Shown piece after piece: positions 9,839 to 22,700 of a DNA stretch of 49,294 nt. A program made the translations under genes and the position numbers. The stretch comes from Paenibacillus sp. UNC451MF (lineage in GTDB: Bacteria; Bacillota; Bacilli; Paenibacillales; NBRC-103111), in assembly GCF_000686845.1 (NCBI RefSeq), contig NZ_JMLS01000035.1:1-49294 (forward strand). Direction: 5' to 3'. The notes under the pieces were generated by a model that did no database searches, had not been told where the DNA came from, and saw only the letters and a list, made by a program, of their open reading frames with translations. Numbering within the stretch: position 1 is the stretch's first letter; every line of letters starts with the position of its first letter.

Positions 9839-10039
9839 TTAACTAATGATACCCAGTTCTCTTTCACGCAAAACAGTCTTTGCACGAGCAATCTCTTTGC
9901 GGACTTCTCGAATCTGAACTGGGTTCTCCAGTTGACCGGTAGCCAGTTGAAAACGGAGGTTAAAGAGTTGTTCCTTAAATCCGGCAACCTTTTGTTCAAT
10001 CTCAGCAGTGGTTAAGTTGCGAAATTCACTAGCTTTCAT
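9839..10039 (-). CDS. rpmC: 50S ribosomal protein L29
   Basis: L29 borders the nascent-chain exit tunnel near L23. The 66-residue product ([17 protein letters not shown]...) has the two-helix L29 pattern with [11 protein letters not shown]-like spacing and [15 protein letters not shown]. The ATG at 10039 lies inside the last codons of rplP (11 nt overlap) and uses AGGTGG within rplP as its ribosome-binding site, so the two genes are probably coupled. Confidence 0.97.
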   Translation of the reverse strand: MKASEFRNLTTAEIEQKVAGFKEQLFNLRFQLATGQLENPVQIREVRKEIARAKTVLRERELGIIS

Positions 10040-10463
10040 TTGCTTCACCACCTACATCTTCTCTTTTAACAAACTTCGTTTTGATCGGCAGCTTGTGAGA
10101 AGCAAGACGCATTGCTTCGCGAGCAATCTCTTCACTTACGCCGGCAAGTTCGAACATGATTTTACCTGGCTTAACAACAGCAACCCATTTTTCCACGTTA
10201 CCTTTACCGCTACCCATCCGGACCTCAAGAGGTTTTTGAGTAATTGGTTTCGCAGGGAAAATTTTAATCCAAACTTTACCACCACGTTTGATATAACGAG
10301 TCATTGCAATACGGGCAGCTTCGATTTGACGGTTAGTTACCCAAGCTGGTTCCATTGCTTGCAAACCATATTCTCCGAAATGCACTTCCGTACCGCCTTT
10401 AGCACGACCGCGCATGTTACCACGATGTTCTTTACGGTGTTTTACACGTTTAGGAACTAACAT
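10029..10463 (-). CDS. rplP: 50S ribosomal protein L16
   Basis: L16 shapes the A-site tRNA binding pocket of 50S. The 144-residue product starts [15 protein letters not shown], with the basic stretch [20 protein letters not shown] and the signature [19 protein letters not shown] near residue 82. It starts 2 nt after the rpsC stop and overlaps rpmC at its 3' end. Confidence 0.98.
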   Translation of the reverse strand: MLVPKRVKHRKEHRGNMRGRAKGGTEVHFGEYGLQAMEPAWVTNRQIEAARIAMTRYIKRGGKVWIKIFPAKPITQKPLEVRMGSGKGNVEKWVAVVKPGKIMFELAGVSEEIAREAMRLASHKLPIKTKFVKREDVGGEANES

Positions 10464-10465
10464 GA

Positions 10466-11131
10466 TTAGTTGCCTCCTTCCGTTACAGCCTTTTTCTTAG
10501 CCGTTGGAAGAACTTCGCCACGATAGATCCATACTTTTACACCGATACGACCATAAGTGGTGTGAGCTTCTGCTGTACCATAGTCGATATCCGCACGCAA
10601 TGTATGAAGAGGAACTGTACCCTCGCTGTATCCTTCCGTTCTGGCGATTTCCGCTCCACCCAAACGACCGCTTACTGATGTTTTGATCCCTTTTGCTCCG
10701 GCTCTCATCGATCTTTGGATCGCTTGTTTCATAGCACGACGGAACGAAACACGACGCTCCAATTGTTGAGCAATGCTTTCTGCAACCAAGATTGCATCCA
10801 GCTCAGGGTTTTTAATTTCAGAGATATTGATGTGGATTTTTTTACCGTTAGACAGCTTGGAGATGTAGTTACGAATAACTTCAACTTCAGAGCCACCTTT
10901 ACCGATAACCATACCAGGCTTAGCCGTATGAATTGTAACATTTACACGGTTAGCAGCACGTTCAATATCAATATGGGAAACAGCCGAATCTTTCAGCTTT
11001 TCTTTCAAGTACTCGCGGATTTTCACGTCCTCAAGCAACAGATCGCCGAAATCTTTACCAGCGTACCACTTGGATTCCCAATCGCGGATAATACCAATTC
11101 TAAGTCCTACCGGGTTTACTTTCTGACCCAC
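10466..11131 (-). CDS. rpsC: 30S ribosomal protein S3
   Basis: S3 is at the mRNA entry site and has helicase activity with S4 and S5. The 221-residue protein has an N-terminal KH type 2 domain with [14 protein letters not shown] near residue 78, and the C-terminal domain with [13 protein letters not shown] near 155. The start is GTG at 11131 ([13 protein letters not shown]), preceded by GGAGGG. It lies 13 nt after rplV. Confidence 0.98.
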   Translation of the reverse strand: MGQKVNPVGLRIGIIRDWESKWYAGKDFGDLLLEDVKIREYLKEKLKDSAVSHIDIERAANRVNVTIHTAKPGMVIGKGGSEVEVIRNYISKLSNGKKIHINISEIKNPELDAILVAESIAQQLERRVSFRRAMKQAIQRSMRAGAKGIKTSVSGRLGGAEIARTEGYSEGTVPLHTLRADIDYGTAEAHTTYGRIGVKVWIYRGEVLPTAKKKAVTEGGN

Positions 11132-11144
11132 ACGTTATCCCTCC

Positions 11145-11480
11145 TTATTTTTCAGATACCACTACAGTAATGTGGCTGGTACGTTTATTGATACGGCTCG
11201 CACGTCCCATAGCGCGAGGACGGAATCTTTTCATTGTTGGACCTTGGTTAACAAACGTTTGGGAAATAACCAGGTTGTTAGGGTCCATAGAGTAGTTATG
11301 CTCAGCATTCGCAATAGCGGAGTTCAATACTTTCTCCACAATCGGGGATGCTGCTTTCGGCGTATGACGCAGAATCGCAATCGCTTCTCCTACTTGCTTG
11401 CCGCGGATCAAGTCGATCACCAATTGCACCTTACGAGGAGCAATGCGAACGTATCTTGCAATAGATTTTGCTTGTTGCAT
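11145..11480 (-). CDS. rplV: 50S ribosomal protein L22
   Basis: L22 lines the exit tunnel; changes in its beta-hairpin affect macrolide response. The ATG at 11480 ([17 protein letters not shown], 111 residues) is preceded by GAGGAGG. An upstream in-frame start would lie ahead of that site and is rejected. The C-terminal hairpin segment [19 protein letters not shown] has no visible insertion or deletion. Confidence 0.97.
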   Translation of the reverse strand: MQQAKSIARYVRIAPRKVQLVIDLIRGKQVGEAIAILRHTPKAASPIVEKVLNSAIANAEHNYSMDPNNLVISQTFVNQGPTMKRFRPRAMGRASRINKRTSHITVVVSEK

Positions 11481-11526
11481 GGAAGTACCTCCTCTCATTT
11501 ACAGCTCATATTCCTAAACGCTCTAA

Positions 11527-11805
11527 TTAGCGTTTGCTTGTTTTTTTGTCATCATCATGACCTTTGTAAGTACGAGTTGGAGCAAACTCACCTAGTTTGT
11601 GTCCAACCATATCTTCCGTTACATAAACCGGCACGTGCTTTCTGCCATCATAAACCGCAAAAGTGAAACCGATGAATTGCGGGAAAATGGTAGAACGGCG
11701 AGACCAAGTTTTGATTACTTGTTTCTTCGTAGTATCACCTTGCGCTTCGACTTTCTTCATTAGATAGTCATCCACGAAAGGCCCCTTTTTCAAACTGCGA
11801 CCCAT
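11527..11805 (-). CDS. rpsS: 30S ribosomal protein S19
   Basis: S19 forms a complex with S13 in the 30S head. The 92-residue product begins [20 protein letters not shown] and contains [20 protein letters not shown] and [17 protein letters not shown], all standard. It lies 39 nt after rplB. Confidence 0.98.
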   Translation of the reverse strand: MGRSLKKGPFVDDYLMKKVEAQGDTTKKQVIKTWSRRSTIFPQFIGFTFAVYDGRKHVPVYVTEDMVGHKLGEFAPTRTYKGHDDDKKTSKR

Positions 11806-11844
11806 GTTTCGTTCCTCCCTTCATTAATCGTGACGAGAATTAAA

Positions 11845-12675
11845 TTACTTCGTACGACGACGAACGATATATTTATCAGAAGCTTTGCCTTTTTTACGTG
11901 TTTTATAACCAAGAGTCGGTTTACCCCATGGAGACATCGGGGATTTACGTCCGATTGGAGCGCGGCCTTCACCACCACCGTGAGGGTGATCGTTAGGGTT
12001 CATTACTACCCCACGCACTTCAGGTCTTTGACCCAACCAGCGGGAACGTCCAGCTTTACCGATTTTCACCAATTCGTAGTCTTCATTACCTACGGAACCG
12101 ATTGTAGCACGGCAAACTTTCAGTACTTTTCTTACTTCGCCGGAAGAAAGACGAATTGTAACGTATTGTTCTTCTTTACCGAGCAATTGAGCTTCAGTAC
12201 CTGCAGCACGTACCAACTGTCCGCCTTTACCAGGTTTCAACTCAATGTTGTGGATAATCGTACCAACAGGAATATTTTCAAGTGGCAATGCATTACCGAT
12301 TTTGATATCAGCTTCTGCGCCGGAGAAAATTTGGTCATCCACTTTCAAACCTTTAGGAGCGATGATGTAACGTTTCTCACCATCAGCATAGTGAATCAAA
12401 GCGATGTTAGCCGAACGGTTCGGGTCATACTCGATTGTAGCAACGCGTCCAGGTATTCCATCTTTGGTCCGTTTGAAATCGATAATCCGGTATTTACGTT
12501 TGTGTCCACCACCTTGGTGACGAACCGTAATTTTACCTTGATTGTTGCGACCCGCTTTTTTGCTAAGAGGAGCCAACAACGATTTCTCCGGTGTTGAAGT
12601 TGTGATTTCTTCGAATGTAGAAACCGACATAGCGCGACGAGCAGGCGATGTTGGTTTATATTTTTTGATTGGCAC
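11845..12675 (-). CDS. rplB: 50S ribosomal protein L2
   Basis: L2 is needed for subunit association and supports the peptidyl transferase centre. The 276-residue protein begins [17 protein letters not shown], contains [17 protein letters not shown] near residue 54, and carries the conserved [17 protein letters not shown] near 222, which includes the near-invariant His. Length is standard. Confidence 0.98.
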   Translation of the reverse strand: MPIKKYKPTSPARRAMSVSTFEEITTSTPEKSLLAPLSKKAGRNNQGKITVRHQGGGHKRKYRIIDFKRTKDGIPGRVATIEYDPNRSANIALIHYADGEKRYIIAPKGLKVDDQIFSGAEADIKIGNALPLENIPVGTIIHNIELKPGKGGQLVRAAGTEAQLLGKEEQYVTIRLSSGEVRKVLKVCRATIGSVGNEDYELVKIGKAGRSRWLGQRPEVRGVVMNPNDHPHGGGEGRAPIGRKSPMSPWGKPTLGYKTRKKGKASDKYIVRRRTK

Positions 12676-12706
12676 TAGGATTCCCTCCTTACTTTAAAAG
12701 AATAGA

Positions 12707-12997
12707 TTACGCGTTCTCGAAGAATTCGAGTTCTTTGCTGTCTGCGCTCAAGGAAACAATCGCTTTTTTCCATTCGGATGTATATCCGGAATGACGACCG
12801 TAACGCTTAGGCTTAGCAGGCATTCTAAGTGTGTTAACATTAGTTACTTTCACTTTGAAAATAGACTCAATGGCCTGTTTAATTTCCGTCTTGTTCGCAC
12901 GGAGTTCCACTTCGAAGACATATTTCTTCTCGGCCATCATATCACTCGTACGCTCAGTGATCACAGGGCGCTTAATAATGTCGCGAGGGTTCTTCAT
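12707..12997 (-). CDS. rplW: 50S ribosomal protein L23
   Basis: L23 is the docking site at the tunnel exit for trigger factor and signal recognition particle. The 96-residue product has [20 protein letters not shown] near its start and [19 protein letters not shown] near residue 47. Its ATG overlaps the rplD stop by 1 nt at 12997, which predicts translational coupling. Confidence 0.97.
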   Translation of the reverse strand: MKNPRDIIKRPVITERTSDMMAEKKYVFEVELRANKTEIKQAIESIFKVKVTNVNTLRMPAKPKRYGRHSGYTSEWKKAIVSLSADSKELEFFENA

Positions 12998-13620
12998 TAC
13001 GCAAACACCTCCTCTACCTTCTGTACCGCATCCTTAGTAATGATCAGCTTGTCATAAACCATAACATCTAGCACGTTGATTCCTTCAGCCACCACAAACT
13101 TGATGCCTGGAATGTTACGCGCGGACAATGCTACATTTTCTTCGTAACCAGCTGTTACTACCAAAGCTTTACGGTCCACTTTCAAATTGCTAAGAATTGC
13201 TTGGAAATCTTTTGTCTTAGGTTGAGCCAATTGTAATTGATCCAACACAATGATTTCATTTCCGATTACCTTGGAAGATAATGCAGATTTGATCGCAAGA
13301 CGACGTACTTTTTTAGGAAGCTTGTAAGAGTAGCTGCGTGGAGTCGGACCAAAAACGATACCGCCACCTTTCCATTGAGGAGCGCGAATACTACCTTGAC
13401 GTGCACGGCCTGTACCTTTTTGTTTCCAAGGTTTACGACCACCGCCGCGTACTTCAGAACGACCTTTTACTTTATGTGTACCAAGACGAAGGGAAGCACG
13501 TTGCATCAGAACTGCTTCATTCAATACGTGAGCATGCGGCTCGATACCGAATACGGAATCCGACAACTCAACTTCTCCCACTTGGGAACCACTAACGTTG
13601 TATAATGCTACTTTTGGCAT
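12997..13620 (-). CDS. rplD: 50S ribosomal protein L4
   Basis: L4 forms the tunnel constriction with L22; in enterics it also represses the S10 operon. The 207-residue product has the extended loop segment [19 protein letters not shown] near residue 61 with the usual [12 protein letters not shown] following, and the C-terminal globular domain. No known autoregulatory element is proven for L4 in this lineage. Confidence 0.98.
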   Translation of the reverse strand: MPKVALYNVSGSQVGEVELSDSVFGIEPHAHVLNEAVLMQRASLRLGTHKVKGRSEVRGGGRKPWKQKGTGRARQGSIRAPQWKGGGIVFGPTPRSYSYKLPKKVRRLAIKSALSSKVIGNEIIVLDQLQLAQPKTKDFQAILSNLKVDRKALVVTAGYEENVALSARNIPGIKFVVAEGINVLDVMVYDKLIITKDAVQKVEEVFA

Positions 13621-13645
13621 CTGTAATCCTCCTTTCCTGCTTTAC

Positions 13646-14263
13646 TTATTTCTTAACTGTAGATTTCACGCTAACGTAGCTGTTCTTAGGACCTGGAATG
13701 GAGCCTTTAACCAAGATTACGTTACGATCAGTGTCTACTTTGATAACTTCAAGGTTTTGCAGTGTTACTGTTTCGCTACCCATGTGTCCTGGTAATTTTT
13801 TGCCTTTAGGAACGCGGTTAGCTTGGATCGAACCCATGGAACCTGGACCGCGGTGATAACGGGAACCGTGAGCCATCGGACCTGTGTGTTGATTATGTCT
13901 TTTGATAACACCTTGGAACCCTTTACCTTTGGAAGTACCTGTTACGTCAACGAATTCACCAGCAGCGAACAAGTCAGCTTTAATTTCTTGGCCAACTTCA
14001 TATTCAGACATGCCGCGAATTTCTTTTACGTAGCGCTTAGGTGTTGCGCCTGCTTTTTTAGCATGACCCAACTCAGGTTTAATTGCATTTTTTTCTTTCT
14101 TATCATCAAAGCCGATTTGGATCGCTTCGTAACCGTCATTTTCTGCATCCTTCTTCTGAAGAACAGTACAAGGACCTGCTTGAATTACAGTTACCGGAAT
14201 AACCAAACCTTCTGGAGTAAACACTTGAGTCATTCCAAGTTTTTTCCCTAAGATACCTTTCAT
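13646..14263 (-). CDS. rplC: 50S ribosomal protein L3
   Basis: L3 is an assembly initiator of 50S with a loop that reaches the peptidyl transferase centre. The start at 14263 ([15 protein letters not shown], 205 residues) has AGAGGTG about 7 nt upstream. A GTG 9 nt further upstream falls within that ribosome-binding site. The conserved [20 protein letters not shown] is near residue 122 and HRGPGSMGS follows. Confidence 0.98.
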   Translation of the reverse strand: MKGILGKKLGMTQVFTPEGLVIPVTVIQAGPCTVLQKKDAENDGYEAIQIGFDDKKEKNAIKPELGHAKKAGATPKRYVKEIRGMSEYEVGQEIKADLFAAGEFVDVTGTSKGKGFQGVIKRHNQHTGPMAHGSRYHRGPGSMGSIQANRVPKGKKLPGHMGSETVTLQNLEVIKVDTDRNVILVKGSIPGPKNSYVSVKSTVKK

Positions 14264-14314
14264 CGTTGACACCTCTTTTCCTTATATACGTTCATTTATT
14301 TATTCACATGTGAA

Positions 14315-14754
<440 letters not shown>

Positions 14755-14760
14755 CTCACT

Positions 14761-14789
14761 ATTATATAAAATCCAGAAAGAAAATGCAA
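14761..14789 (-). promoter_or_regulatory. Promoter of the S10 ribosomal protein cluster
   Basis: The sense strand has -35 TTGCAT (14789-14784), a 17-nt spacer and a perfect -10 TATAAT (14766-14761). It lies just downstream of the tuf terminator and is the only clear sigma-A promoter seen for the cluster from rpsJ down to rpoA. Confidence 0.85.
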
Positions 14790-14811
14790 GCTTATCTTTA
14801 TGCTTTTGCCT

Positions 14812-14852
14812 AAAAAAATAAATCCCCTCATCTATTAGAAGATGAAGGGATT
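14812..14852 (-). terminator. Rho-independent terminator after tuf
   Basis: The sense strand forms AATCCC-T-TCATCT / AGATGA-G-GGGATT with loop TCTAAT, followed by TATTTTTTTA. It lies 16 nt downstream of the tuf stop and separates the rpsL-tuf unit from the S10 promoter. Confidence 0.9.
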
Positions 14853-14867
14853 CTTTTATGTCAAAAA

Positions 14868-16058
14868 TTACTTGCTGATAGTAGCAACCGCGCCCGCACC
14901 AACAGTACGTCCGCCTTCACGAATCGCGAAGCGAGTACCTTCTTCGATAGCGATTGGAGCGATCAATTCAACCGTTACAGTAATGTTATCACCAGGCATA
15001 ACCATTTCAGTACCTTCTGGAAGGTTGATGATACCAGTTACGTCAGTTGTACGGAAGTAGAACTGTGGACGGTAGCCAGTGAAGAAGGGCTTGTGACGGC
15101 CACCCTCTTCTTTAGTCAAAACGTAGATCTGAGCAGAGAAGTTAGTGTGAGGCTTAACGGAACCCGATTTAGCCAAAACTTGTCCACGCTCGATATCTTT
15201 ACGATCAACACCACGAAGCAATGCGCCGATGTTGTCGCCCGCTTGAGCGGAATCCAACAATTTACGGAACATCTCAACGCCTGTTACTACGCATTTACGA
15301 GTTTCTTCAGCCAAACCAACGATTTCAACCTCGTCTTGTACTTTAACAGTACCACGCTCTACACGACCGGTAGCAACTGTACCACGACCAGTGATGGAGA
15401 ATACGTCCTCGACAGGCATCAAGAAAGGCTTGTCAGTATCGCGCTCAGGAGTAGGGATGTAAGTATCGATGTGTTCGAACAACTCAACGATTTTGTCAGC
15501 CCATGCTCCATCTGGGTTTTGAAGAGCTTCACGAGCAGCGCCACGAACGATTGGAGTATCGTCGCCTGGGAACTCGTATTCGTTCAGAAGGTCGCGAACT
15601 TCCATTTCAACCAACTCAAGAAGTTCTTCGTCTTCTACCATGTCGCATTTGTTCAAGAATACAACGATGTAAGGAACGCCTACTTGGCGGGACAACAGGA
15701 TGTGCTCACGAGTTTGCGGCATAGGGCCGTCAGCTGCGGATACAACCAGGATTGCTCCGTCCATTTGTGCAGCACCAGTGATCATGTTTTTAACATAGTC
15801 AGCATGGCCTGGGCAGTCTACGTGTGCGTAGTGACGGTTAGGAGTTTCATACTCAACGTGTGCAGTGGAGATAGTGATACCGCGCTCACGCTCTTCTGGA
15901 GCTTTGTCGATTTGGTCAAATGCTACAGCAGCACCACCGTATCTTTTGGACAATACAGTTGTGATAGCAGCTGTCAAAGTTGTTTTACCGTGGTCAACGT
16001 GACCGATGGTACCGATGTTAACATGGGGTTTATTACGTTCAAATTTCGCTTTTGCCAT
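14868..16058 (-). CDS. tuf: Elongation factor Tu
   Basis: GTPase that delivers aminoacyl-tRNA to the ribosome. The 396-residue protein has the G1 loop [11 protein letters not shown] at residues 19-29, switch [14 protein letters not shown] near 81, NKCD near 136 and the domain 2/3 segments expected. Domain order and length are standard. It follows fusA by 33 nt, and only one copy is in the window. Confidence 0.99.
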   Translation of the reverse strand: MAKAKFERNKPHVNIGTIGHVDHGKTTLTAAITTVLSKRYGGAAVAFDQIDKAPEERERGITISTAHVEYETPNRHYAHVDCPGHADYVKNMITGAAQMDGAILVVSAADGPMPQTREHILLSRQVGVPYIVVFLNKCDMVEDEELLELVEMEVRDLLNEYEFPGDDTPIVRGAAREALQNPDGAWADKIVELFEHIDTYIPTPERDTDKPFLMPVEDVFSITGRGTVATGRVERGTVKVQDEVEIVGLAEETRKCVVTGVEMFRKLLDSAQAGDNIGALLRGVDRKDIERGQVLAKSGSVKPHTNFSAQIYVLTKEEGGRHKPFFTGYRPQFYFRTTDVTGIINLPEGTEMVMPGDNITVTVELIAPIAIEEGTRFAIREGGRTVGAGAVATISK

Positions 16059-16091
16059 GGTTAGATTGCCTCCTTAAATAGACATTTATTA

Positions 16092-18167
16092 TTAGGCGCC
16101 TTTGTTCTTTGCAACGATTTCTTCTGCAATGGACTTAGGCACTTCTTCATAGTGGGAAATTTCCATAGAGTATACACCGCGACCTTGTGTTCTGGAACGC
16201 AAAGTAGTGGAGTAACCAAACATTTCAGAAAGAGGTACCTTCGCACGAATGATTTGAGCACCGTGACGAGTGTCCATACCTTCAATACGTCCACGGCGGG
16301 AGTTCAGGTCACCCATAACATCGCCCATGTACTCTTCAGGTACAGTAACTTCTACTTTCATGATTGGCTCAAGCAATGCAGGACGGCATTTTTCAGCTGC
16401 TGCTTTCAAAGCCATGGAACCGGCAATTTTAAACGCCATCTCACTGGAGTCAACATCATGGTAAGAACCGTCAACGACAGTTGCTTTAATGTCAACAAGA
16501 GGGAAACCAGCGTATACGCCGTTCTTCATGGATTCTTCAATACCAGCTTGAATCGGAGCAACATATTCTCTAGGAATAGATCCACCCACGATTTTGCTTT
16601 CAAATACGAAACCGCTACCTGCTTCAAGAGGTTCGAACTCAACCCAACAATGTCCGTATTGACCACGGCCACCGGATTGGCGAACGAATTTACCTTCAAC
16701 TTTAGCCGCTTGACGGAATGTTTCACGGTAAGCAACCTGTGGTTTACCCACATTGGTTTCTACCTTGAACTCACGAAGCATACGGTCAACTAAGATCTCC
16801 AGGTGAAGCTCACCCATACCGGCAATAATCGTTTGGCCTGTTTCTTCGTCCGTGTGAGCACGGAAAGTTGGATCCTCTTCAGACAGTTTTTGCAATGCGA
16901 TACCCATTTTATCTTGGTCAGCCTTGGTTTTAGGCTCAACAGCAAGTTGGATAACCGGTTCAGGGAAGTTCATGGACTCCAAGATTACCGGATTTTTCTC
17001 ATCACAAAGTGTGTCACCGGTTGTCGTATCCTTCAAGCCTACAGCTGCCGCGATATCACCGGAGTAAACTTCGCTGATTTCTTGACGGCTATTAGCATGC
17101 ATTTGCAGGATACGGCCGATTCTTTCACGTTTGCCTTTAGTGGAGTTGATTACGTAAGATCCGGAGCTCAACACACCAGAATATACGCGGAAGAACGTCA
17201 ATTTACCTACGAACGGATCCGTCATGATCTTGAACGCAAGAGCAGCGAACGGTTGATCGTCAGCAGATTTACGAGTTACTTCCGTACCATCTTCCAATGT
17301 TCCTTTAATGTCAGGAACATCGATCGGAGCTGGCAGGTAATCTACAACAGCATCGATCATCAAAGGAACGCCTTTGTTACGGTAAGAAGAACCACAAACA
17401 ACAGGGAAGATTTTTACTTGGCAAGTACCAATGCGAAGAGCTCTTTTGATCTCTTCCACAGTCAGTTCTTCACCCTCGAGGTATTTCATTGTAAGCTCTT
17501 CATCAAGCTCAGCAACTTTTTCAACGAGGTCAAGACGAAGCTCTTCCACTTTTGCTTTGTACTCTTCAGGAATTTCAACTTGGTCTACTTCTTTACCCAT
17601 GTCATCTTTAAAGATGAAGGCAACTTGCTCGATCAAGTCGATAATACCAATGAAATCACTTTCAGCACCGATAGGCAGTTGAATAGGAACCGCATTTGCG
17701 CCTAGTCTTTCACGCATTTGCTGAATTACACCCAAGAAGTCTGCACCGATGATGTCCATTTTATTAACATATCCAATACGAGGAACTCCGTAACGGTCAG
17801 CTTGTCTCCAAACTGTCTCGGATTGAGGCTCAACGCCTTCCTTCGCACTAAATACACCAACTGCTCCATCCAACACGCGCAGGGAACGTTCAACTTCAAC
17901 GGTGAAGTCAACGTGTCCCGGGGTATCGATAATATTGATGCGGTGACCTTTCCAAGCTGCAGTCGTAGCGGCAGACGTAATTGTAATACCGCGCTCTTGC
18001 TCTTGTTCCATCCAGTCCATCGTTGCAGCACCTTCGTGCACTTCACCGATTTTATGAGTACGGCCTGTGTAGAACAAGATACGCTCAGTTGTAGTCGTTT
18101 TACCCGCATCAATATGCGCCATAATCCCGATATTACGCGTATCTTTTAAGGAGAACTCTCTAGCCAT
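16092..18167 (-). CDS. fusA: Elongation factor G
   Basis: Translocation GTPase. The 691-residue product has G1 [15 protein letters not shown] near residue 17, switch [13 protein letters not shown] near 58, [17 protein letters not shown] near 82 and NKMD near 136, followed by domains II to V including [18 protein letters not shown] near 475. It is the single-type canonical EF-G, located between rpsG and tuf. Confidence 0.99.
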   Translation of the reverse strand: MAREFSLKDTRNIGIMAHIDAGKTTTTERILFYTGRTHKIGEVHEGAATMDWMEQEQERGITITSAATTAAWKGHRINIIDTPGHVDFTVEVERSLRVLDGAVGVFSAKEGVEPQSETVWRQADRYGVPRIGYVNKMDIIGADFLGVIQQMRERLGANAVPIQLPIGAESDFIGIIDLIEQVAFIFKDDMGKEVDQVEIPEEYKAKVEELRLDLVEKVAELDEELTMKYLEGEELTVEEIKRALRIGTCQVKIFPVVCGSSYRNKGVPLMIDAVVDYLPAPIDVPDIKGTLEDGTEVTRKSADDQPFAALAFKIMTDPFVGKLTFFRVYSGVLSSGSYVINSTKGKRERIGRILQMHANSRQEISEVYSGDIAAAVGLKDTTTGDTLCDEKNPVILESMNFPEPVIQLAVEPKTKADQDKMGIALQKLSEEDPTFRAHTDEETGQTIIAGMGELHLEILVDRMLREFKVETNVGKPQVAYRETFRQAAKVEGKFVRQSGGRGQYGHCWVEFEPLEAGSGFVFESKIVGGSIPREYVAPIQAGIEESMKNGVYAGFPLVDIKATVVDGSYHDVDSSEMAFKIAGSMALKAAAEKCRPALLEPIMKVEVTVPEEYMGDVMGDLNSRRGRIEGMDTRHGAQIIRAKVPLSEMFGYSTTLRSRTQGRGVYSMEISHYEEVPKSIAEEIVAKNKGA

Positions 18168-18202
18168 TAGGTTGTCTCCTTCCTATTATCAGGAATTTAA
18201 TT

Positions 18203-18673
18203 TTACCAACGATAGTGTGCGAACGCTTTGTTGGCTTCAGCCATTTTGTGCGTATCTTCACGTTTCTTAACGGAAGCACCTGTGTTGTTGCTGGCATCAA
18301 TAATTTCTTGAGCCAATCTTTCTTCCATTGTTTTCTCACCACGGAGGCGAGAGTAGTTTACTAACCAACGAAGTCCCAAAGTCGTACGACGATCTGGTCT
18401 TACTTCGATAGGTACTTGATAGTTAGCACCACCAACACGACGAGCTTTAACTTCAAGAACAGGCATGATGTTTTTGATGGCTGCTTCAAACACTTCCATC
18501 GGCTCTTTACCTGTACGTTCTTGAATCATGTTAAAGGCATTATAAAGGATTGTCTGAGCGACACCTCTTTTGCCATCAAGCATAATGCGGTTGATCAAAC
18601 GAGTAACCAGCTTGCTATTATAAATAGGATCTGGCAATACGTCTCTGCGAGTAACTGGACCTTTACGAGGCAT
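18203..18673 (-). CDS. rpsG: 30S ribosomal protein S7
   Basis: S7 nucleates assembly of the 30S head and contacts E-site tRNA. The 156-residue product begins [20 protein letters not shown] and contains [20 protein letters not shown] near residue 80; it ends KAFAHYRW. In enterics S7 represses the str operon; no equivalent is shown here. It lies 45 nt after rpsL. Confidence 0.98.
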   Translation of the reverse strand: MPRKGPVTRRDVLPDPIYNSKLVTRLINRIMLDGKRGVAQTILYNAFNMIQERTGKEPMEVFEAAIKNIMPVLEVKARRVGGANYQVPIEVRPDRRTTLGLRWLVNYSRLRGEKTMEERLAQEIIDASNNTGASVKKREDTHKMAEANKAFAHYRW

Positions 18674-18718
18674 AGTTATCCCCCTTTCTCAAAAAGTTCA
18701 TTCTAATTTGGTAATGCA

Positions 18719-19138
18719 TTACTTTTTCACTTTCGGACGTTTTGTACCGTATTTGGAACGAGCCTGTTTACGGTTGTTTACGCCGGATGTATCCAAAGCG
18801 CCGCGAACGATATGGTAACGTACCCCTGGAAGGTCTTTTACCCGTCCACCACGAATCAATACAACGCTGTGCTCTTGCAAGTTGTGTCCGATACCCGGAA
18901 TATAGGCAGTAACCTCTACACGGTTAGTCAAACGCACACGAGCATATTTACGAAGAGCGGAGTTCGGTTTCTTCGGTGTCATTGTACCTACACGAGTACA
19001 TACACCACGCTTTTGAGGAGCGCTCAGGTCTGTTGCTTCTCTTTTCAGAGCGTTAAAACCTTTTTGAAGAGCCGGGGACTTGGATTTGTCCACTTTTGCT
19101 TGACGTCCTTTACGAACGAGCTGATTAATTGTTGGCAT
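18719..19138 (-). CDS. rpsL: 30S ribosomal protein S12
   Basis: S12 is the decoding-centre protein. The start at 19138 ([15 protein letters not shown], 139 residues) has GGAGG 7 nt upstream; a longer frame upstream to 19267 lacks a ribosome-binding site. The streptomycin-relevant segments [11 protein letters not shown] and [14 protein letters not shown] are both wild-type, so no resistance substitution is visible. Confidence 0.98.
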   Translation of the reverse strand: MPTINQLVRKGRQAKVDKSKSPALQKGFNALKREATDLSAPQKRGVCTRVGTMTPKKPNSALRKYARVRLTNRVEVTAYIPGIGHNLQEHSVVLIRGGRVKDLPGVRYHIVRGALDTSGVNNRKQARSKYGTKRPKVKK

Positions 19139-19263
19139 GTCGCCACCTCCTTCCAAAATTGTTGTTCTTAAGTTAAGCCCACAGATCCAGGCGAATCGTA
19201 AATGAACAAAGGAAAAGTTTTTGCCATCATCACATCGCTGTTCTTCAGACAAAAACATCAGTT

Positions 19264-19515
19264 TCATTCATTCACTACAGCTGCCATTGCAGCTCCAACT
19301 TCAATACCACACGCCTTACCTAACAACTTCATGGAATCAACGTATGTTACTTTAACCCCCATTTTCTTACAGAGGTTAACCATTTTTATCGTTATTCGCG
19401 GATCTGCATCTTCGGCAACAAAGACTTCAGTGGCTTTACCTAGCTCCACCATTCTTGTTGCTTGTTTTGTGCCTATGCTTATGTTCGTTGCCTGTTTCAC
19501 TTTTTCATAAGACAT
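19264..19515 (-). CDS. rplGB: L7Ae-family K-turn-binding protein (YbxF/RplGB type)
   Basis: An 83-residue member of the L7Ae/L30e family, known in Bacillus to bind kink-turn RNA. The segments [19 protein letters not shown] and [12 protein letters not shown] match that family, and its place between rpoC and rpsL is the conserved one. I chose the ATG at 19515 (MSYEKVKQ) because GGAGGATGGTTTC lies just upstream. It is the first gene of the unit driven by the promoter at 19568-19596. Its target RNA in this organism is unknown. Confidence 0.92.
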   Translation of the reverse strand: MSYEKVKQATNISIGTKQATRMVELGKATEVFVAEDADPRITIKMVNLCKKMGVKVTYVDSMKLLGKACGIEVGAAMAAVVNE

Positions 19516-19567
19516 GAAACCATCCTCCAAAGTACAGGAGACTATTGATAAAATGGCACACTTCGAT

Positions 19568-19596
19568 ATATTAGCATCCCAAGAACATCGTGTCAA
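19568..19596 (-). promoter_or_regulatory. Strong promoter of rplGB-rpsL-rpsG-fusA-tuf
   Basis: The sense strand has a perfect -35 TTGACA (19596-19591), a 17-nt spacer and -10 TAATAT (19573-19568). It lies directly after the hairpin that follows rpoC, with about 50 nt of leader before rplGB. Confidence 0.88.
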
Positions 19597-19603
19597 GAAA
19601 ATT

Positions 19604-19654
19604 GCTTGTCTTCACGAAAAGAAAATAATTCACATTTCTTTCATGAAGACAAGC
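19604..19654 (-). terminator. Long stem-loop after rpoC, probable terminator
   Basis: The sense strand forms a long stem beginning GCTTGTCTTCATGAAA and returning as TTTTCGTGAAGACAAGC, at least 15 bp with one wobble pair. Only a short AATTTTCTT follows, so termination may be partial. The stem ends 7 nt before the -35 box of the next promoter. Confidence 0.65.
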
Positions 19655-19707
19655 ATGCTTAAGCTTTTCTAATTCAAACATGATGTGTCTAACTGGGCTT
19701 CTAAATA

Positions 19708-22700
19708 CTATTCGACCGTTACAGTTTCCATCTCTACAGACAGGTCCTCATCGGTTTCCACTTCATTCGGGTTCGTTATGCGGATATTACGATATCTTGG
19801 CATACCCGTACCTGCAGGAATGAGCTTACCGATGATAACATTCTCCTTCAATCCGAGCAACTGATCGACTTTACCTTTAATTGCAGCGTCAGTCAATACG
19901 CGTGTCGTCTCTTGGAAGGATGCTGCAGACAGGAACGAATCCGTTTCAAGGGATGCTTTAGTAATACCCAACAGCACCGGTCTAGCAACGGCTGGTTCTA
20001 AGTCCGCAAATAGAGCAACTTTGTTAGCTTCCTCATATTCATGGATGTCAACAAACGAGCCTGGCAGCAATGTTGTATCTCCAGCATCAACGATACGTAT
20101 TTTACGAAGCATTTGGCGTACCATAACTTCAATATGCTTATCGTTGATCTCAACGCCCTGGTTACGGTAAACGCGTTGAACCTCTTGAAGAATGTAGTTC
20201 TGAACGCCACGGATACCTTTAATACGCAGCATCTCTTTAGGGTCAATGGAACCTTCCGTTAACTCGTCACCGGCTTCAACATGTTGGTTAACCGATACAC
20301 GAATACGGGAACCGTAAGGAACTGCATACGTTTTGGACTCAGCTTCACCAAGCACTTCGATCTCACGACGGTCTTTAGCTTCACGGATATCCTTGACGGT
20401 ACCGTCAATTTCAGTAATGATTGCTTGACCTTTCGGATTTCTAGCCTCAAACAACTCTTGGATACGCGGCAAACCTTGCGTGATATCATCCCCTGCAACG
20501 CCCCCTGTATGGAACGTACGCATGGTCAACTGAGTTCCCGGCTCACCGATGGATTGTGCCGCGATAATACCGACAGCTTCCCCGATCTCAACGTGTTGGC
20601 CTGTTGCCAGGTTACGACCGTAGCATTTTTTGCAGACGCCATGTCTGGAGCGGCAGCTAAGAACGGAACGAATTTGAAGTTTTTCGATACCAGCATCAAT
20701 GATCTTGTCAGCGATATTCGCTTCGATCAATTCATTGCGGCCGACAATCGTTTCACCGGTTTGCGGATCACGAATAGTTTCAAAGGCATAGCGGCCTTCG
20801 ATACGATCGTATAGATCCTCGATGACTTCTTTACCATCTTGAATTCGGCTAACCATAAAGCCCTTATCCGTACCACAATCCTCATCACGAACAATCACGT
20901 CTTGCGCTACGTCAACGAGACGACGAGTCAAGTAACCGGAGTCCGCTGTACGAAGAGCCGTATCGGCCAAACCTTTACGAGCACCGTGAGTGGAAATAAA
21001 GTACTCCAAGACGGTTAGTCCTTCACGGAAATTCGATTTAATAGGTAATTCATAGATACGACCTGTCGGAGTCGCCATCAAACCACGCATACCGCCAAGC
21101 TGTGTAATCTGTGATTTATTACCCCGTGCCTTGGATTCCACCATCATATTGATGGAATTGTATTTATCTAAGGATTTCATCAATATTTCTGTGATTTCAT
21201 CCTTCGTTTTACTCCAGATAGCAATAACGCGGTCATAACGCTCATCGTCTGTGATTAGACCACGACGGTATTGATTCGTTACTACATTAACCTTATCTTC
21301 CGATTCTCTTAGAAGGGCATCCTTCTCAGGCGGAACCGTAACATCGGATACGGCAATCGTAATACCCGCTTTTGTCGAGTAAGTGAAGCCAAGCTCCTTG
21401 ATGCGGTCCAAGATCACAGACGTCAGAGTCGTATGATATTTACGGAAGCATTCGGCAATGATAGAGCCTAAATATTCTTTACCTACCGCTTTACATTCAG
21501 GCAAATCTTCCATGATTTTACGAATGTTAGCGCCTTTGTCAAACACGAAATATTGATCCGAAGCACCATTCAGCAAGTTCGCTTTTGTCGGTTCATTGAT
21601 GAATGGAAAATCTGCTGGATAAATTTCGTTAAAGATGACTTTACCGATCGTTGTAATCAGCATGGCTTCTTGCTGTTGCGGCGTAAAGCTCGTTTTGTTG
21701 AGTACTTTCGCCGGGATCGCAATACGGGCATGCAGTGCAGCAGCTCCACGTTGATACAAGGAAACCGCTTCGTGTACAGAACGAACGATAGTCAAAGCAC
21801 CTTTGGCAAACTTATTATCCGTAGTCAGATAGAAGCTGCCCAAGACCATATCCTGTGAAGGCGTAACAACCGGTTTACCGTCTTTCGGGTTCAAGATGTT
21901 ACCCGATGCAAGCATCAACACGCGTGCTTCGGCTTGCGCCTCGGAGGACAACGGTACGTGAACGGCCATTTGGTCACCGTCAAAGTCTGCATTATACGCC
22001 GTACATACGAGCGGATGCAGCTTAATAGCGCGACCTTCAACCAAGATCGGTTCAAATGCTTGAATACCTAATCTATGCAGCGTAGGTGCACGGTTCAATA
22101 GAACCGGATGCTCCTTAATCACTTCTTCAAGTACATCCCACACTTCAGGGCTTACACGCTCAACTTTACGTTTAGCGCTCTTAATATTGTGGGCCAGACC
22201 TTTATTTACCAGTTCTTTCATCACGAAAGGCTTAAACAACTCCAAAGCCATTTCCTTAGGAAGACCACATTGGTACATTTTCAAGCTTGGTCCTACAACG
22301 ATAACCGAACGACCGGAATAGTCAACCCGCTTACCGAGCAAGTTTTGACGGAAACGTCCTTGTTTACCTTTGAGCATATGGCTCAACGATTTCAATGGAC
22401 GGTTACCAGGACCGGTTACAGGACGGCCGCGGCGACCGTTATCGATCAATGCATCGACGGCCTCTTGCAGCATGCGCTTCTCGTTTTGTACGATTATGTC
22501 CGGTGCACCGAGATCCAACAAACGTTTCAGTCGGTTGTTACGGTTAATAACACGGCGGTACAAATCGTTCAAGTCAGAAGTAGCAAAACGTCCTCCATCC
22601 AATTGAACCATCGGACGAAGCTCCGGCGGAATCACTGGAAGTACATCCAGCACCATCCATTCCGGCATATTTTTCGAGTTGCGGAATGCTTCCATTACTT

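Noticed and set aside
18836-19010. Streptomycin-resistance substitution in S12
   Set aside because: Both lysines in TPKKPNS and [10 protein letters not shown] are wild-type.
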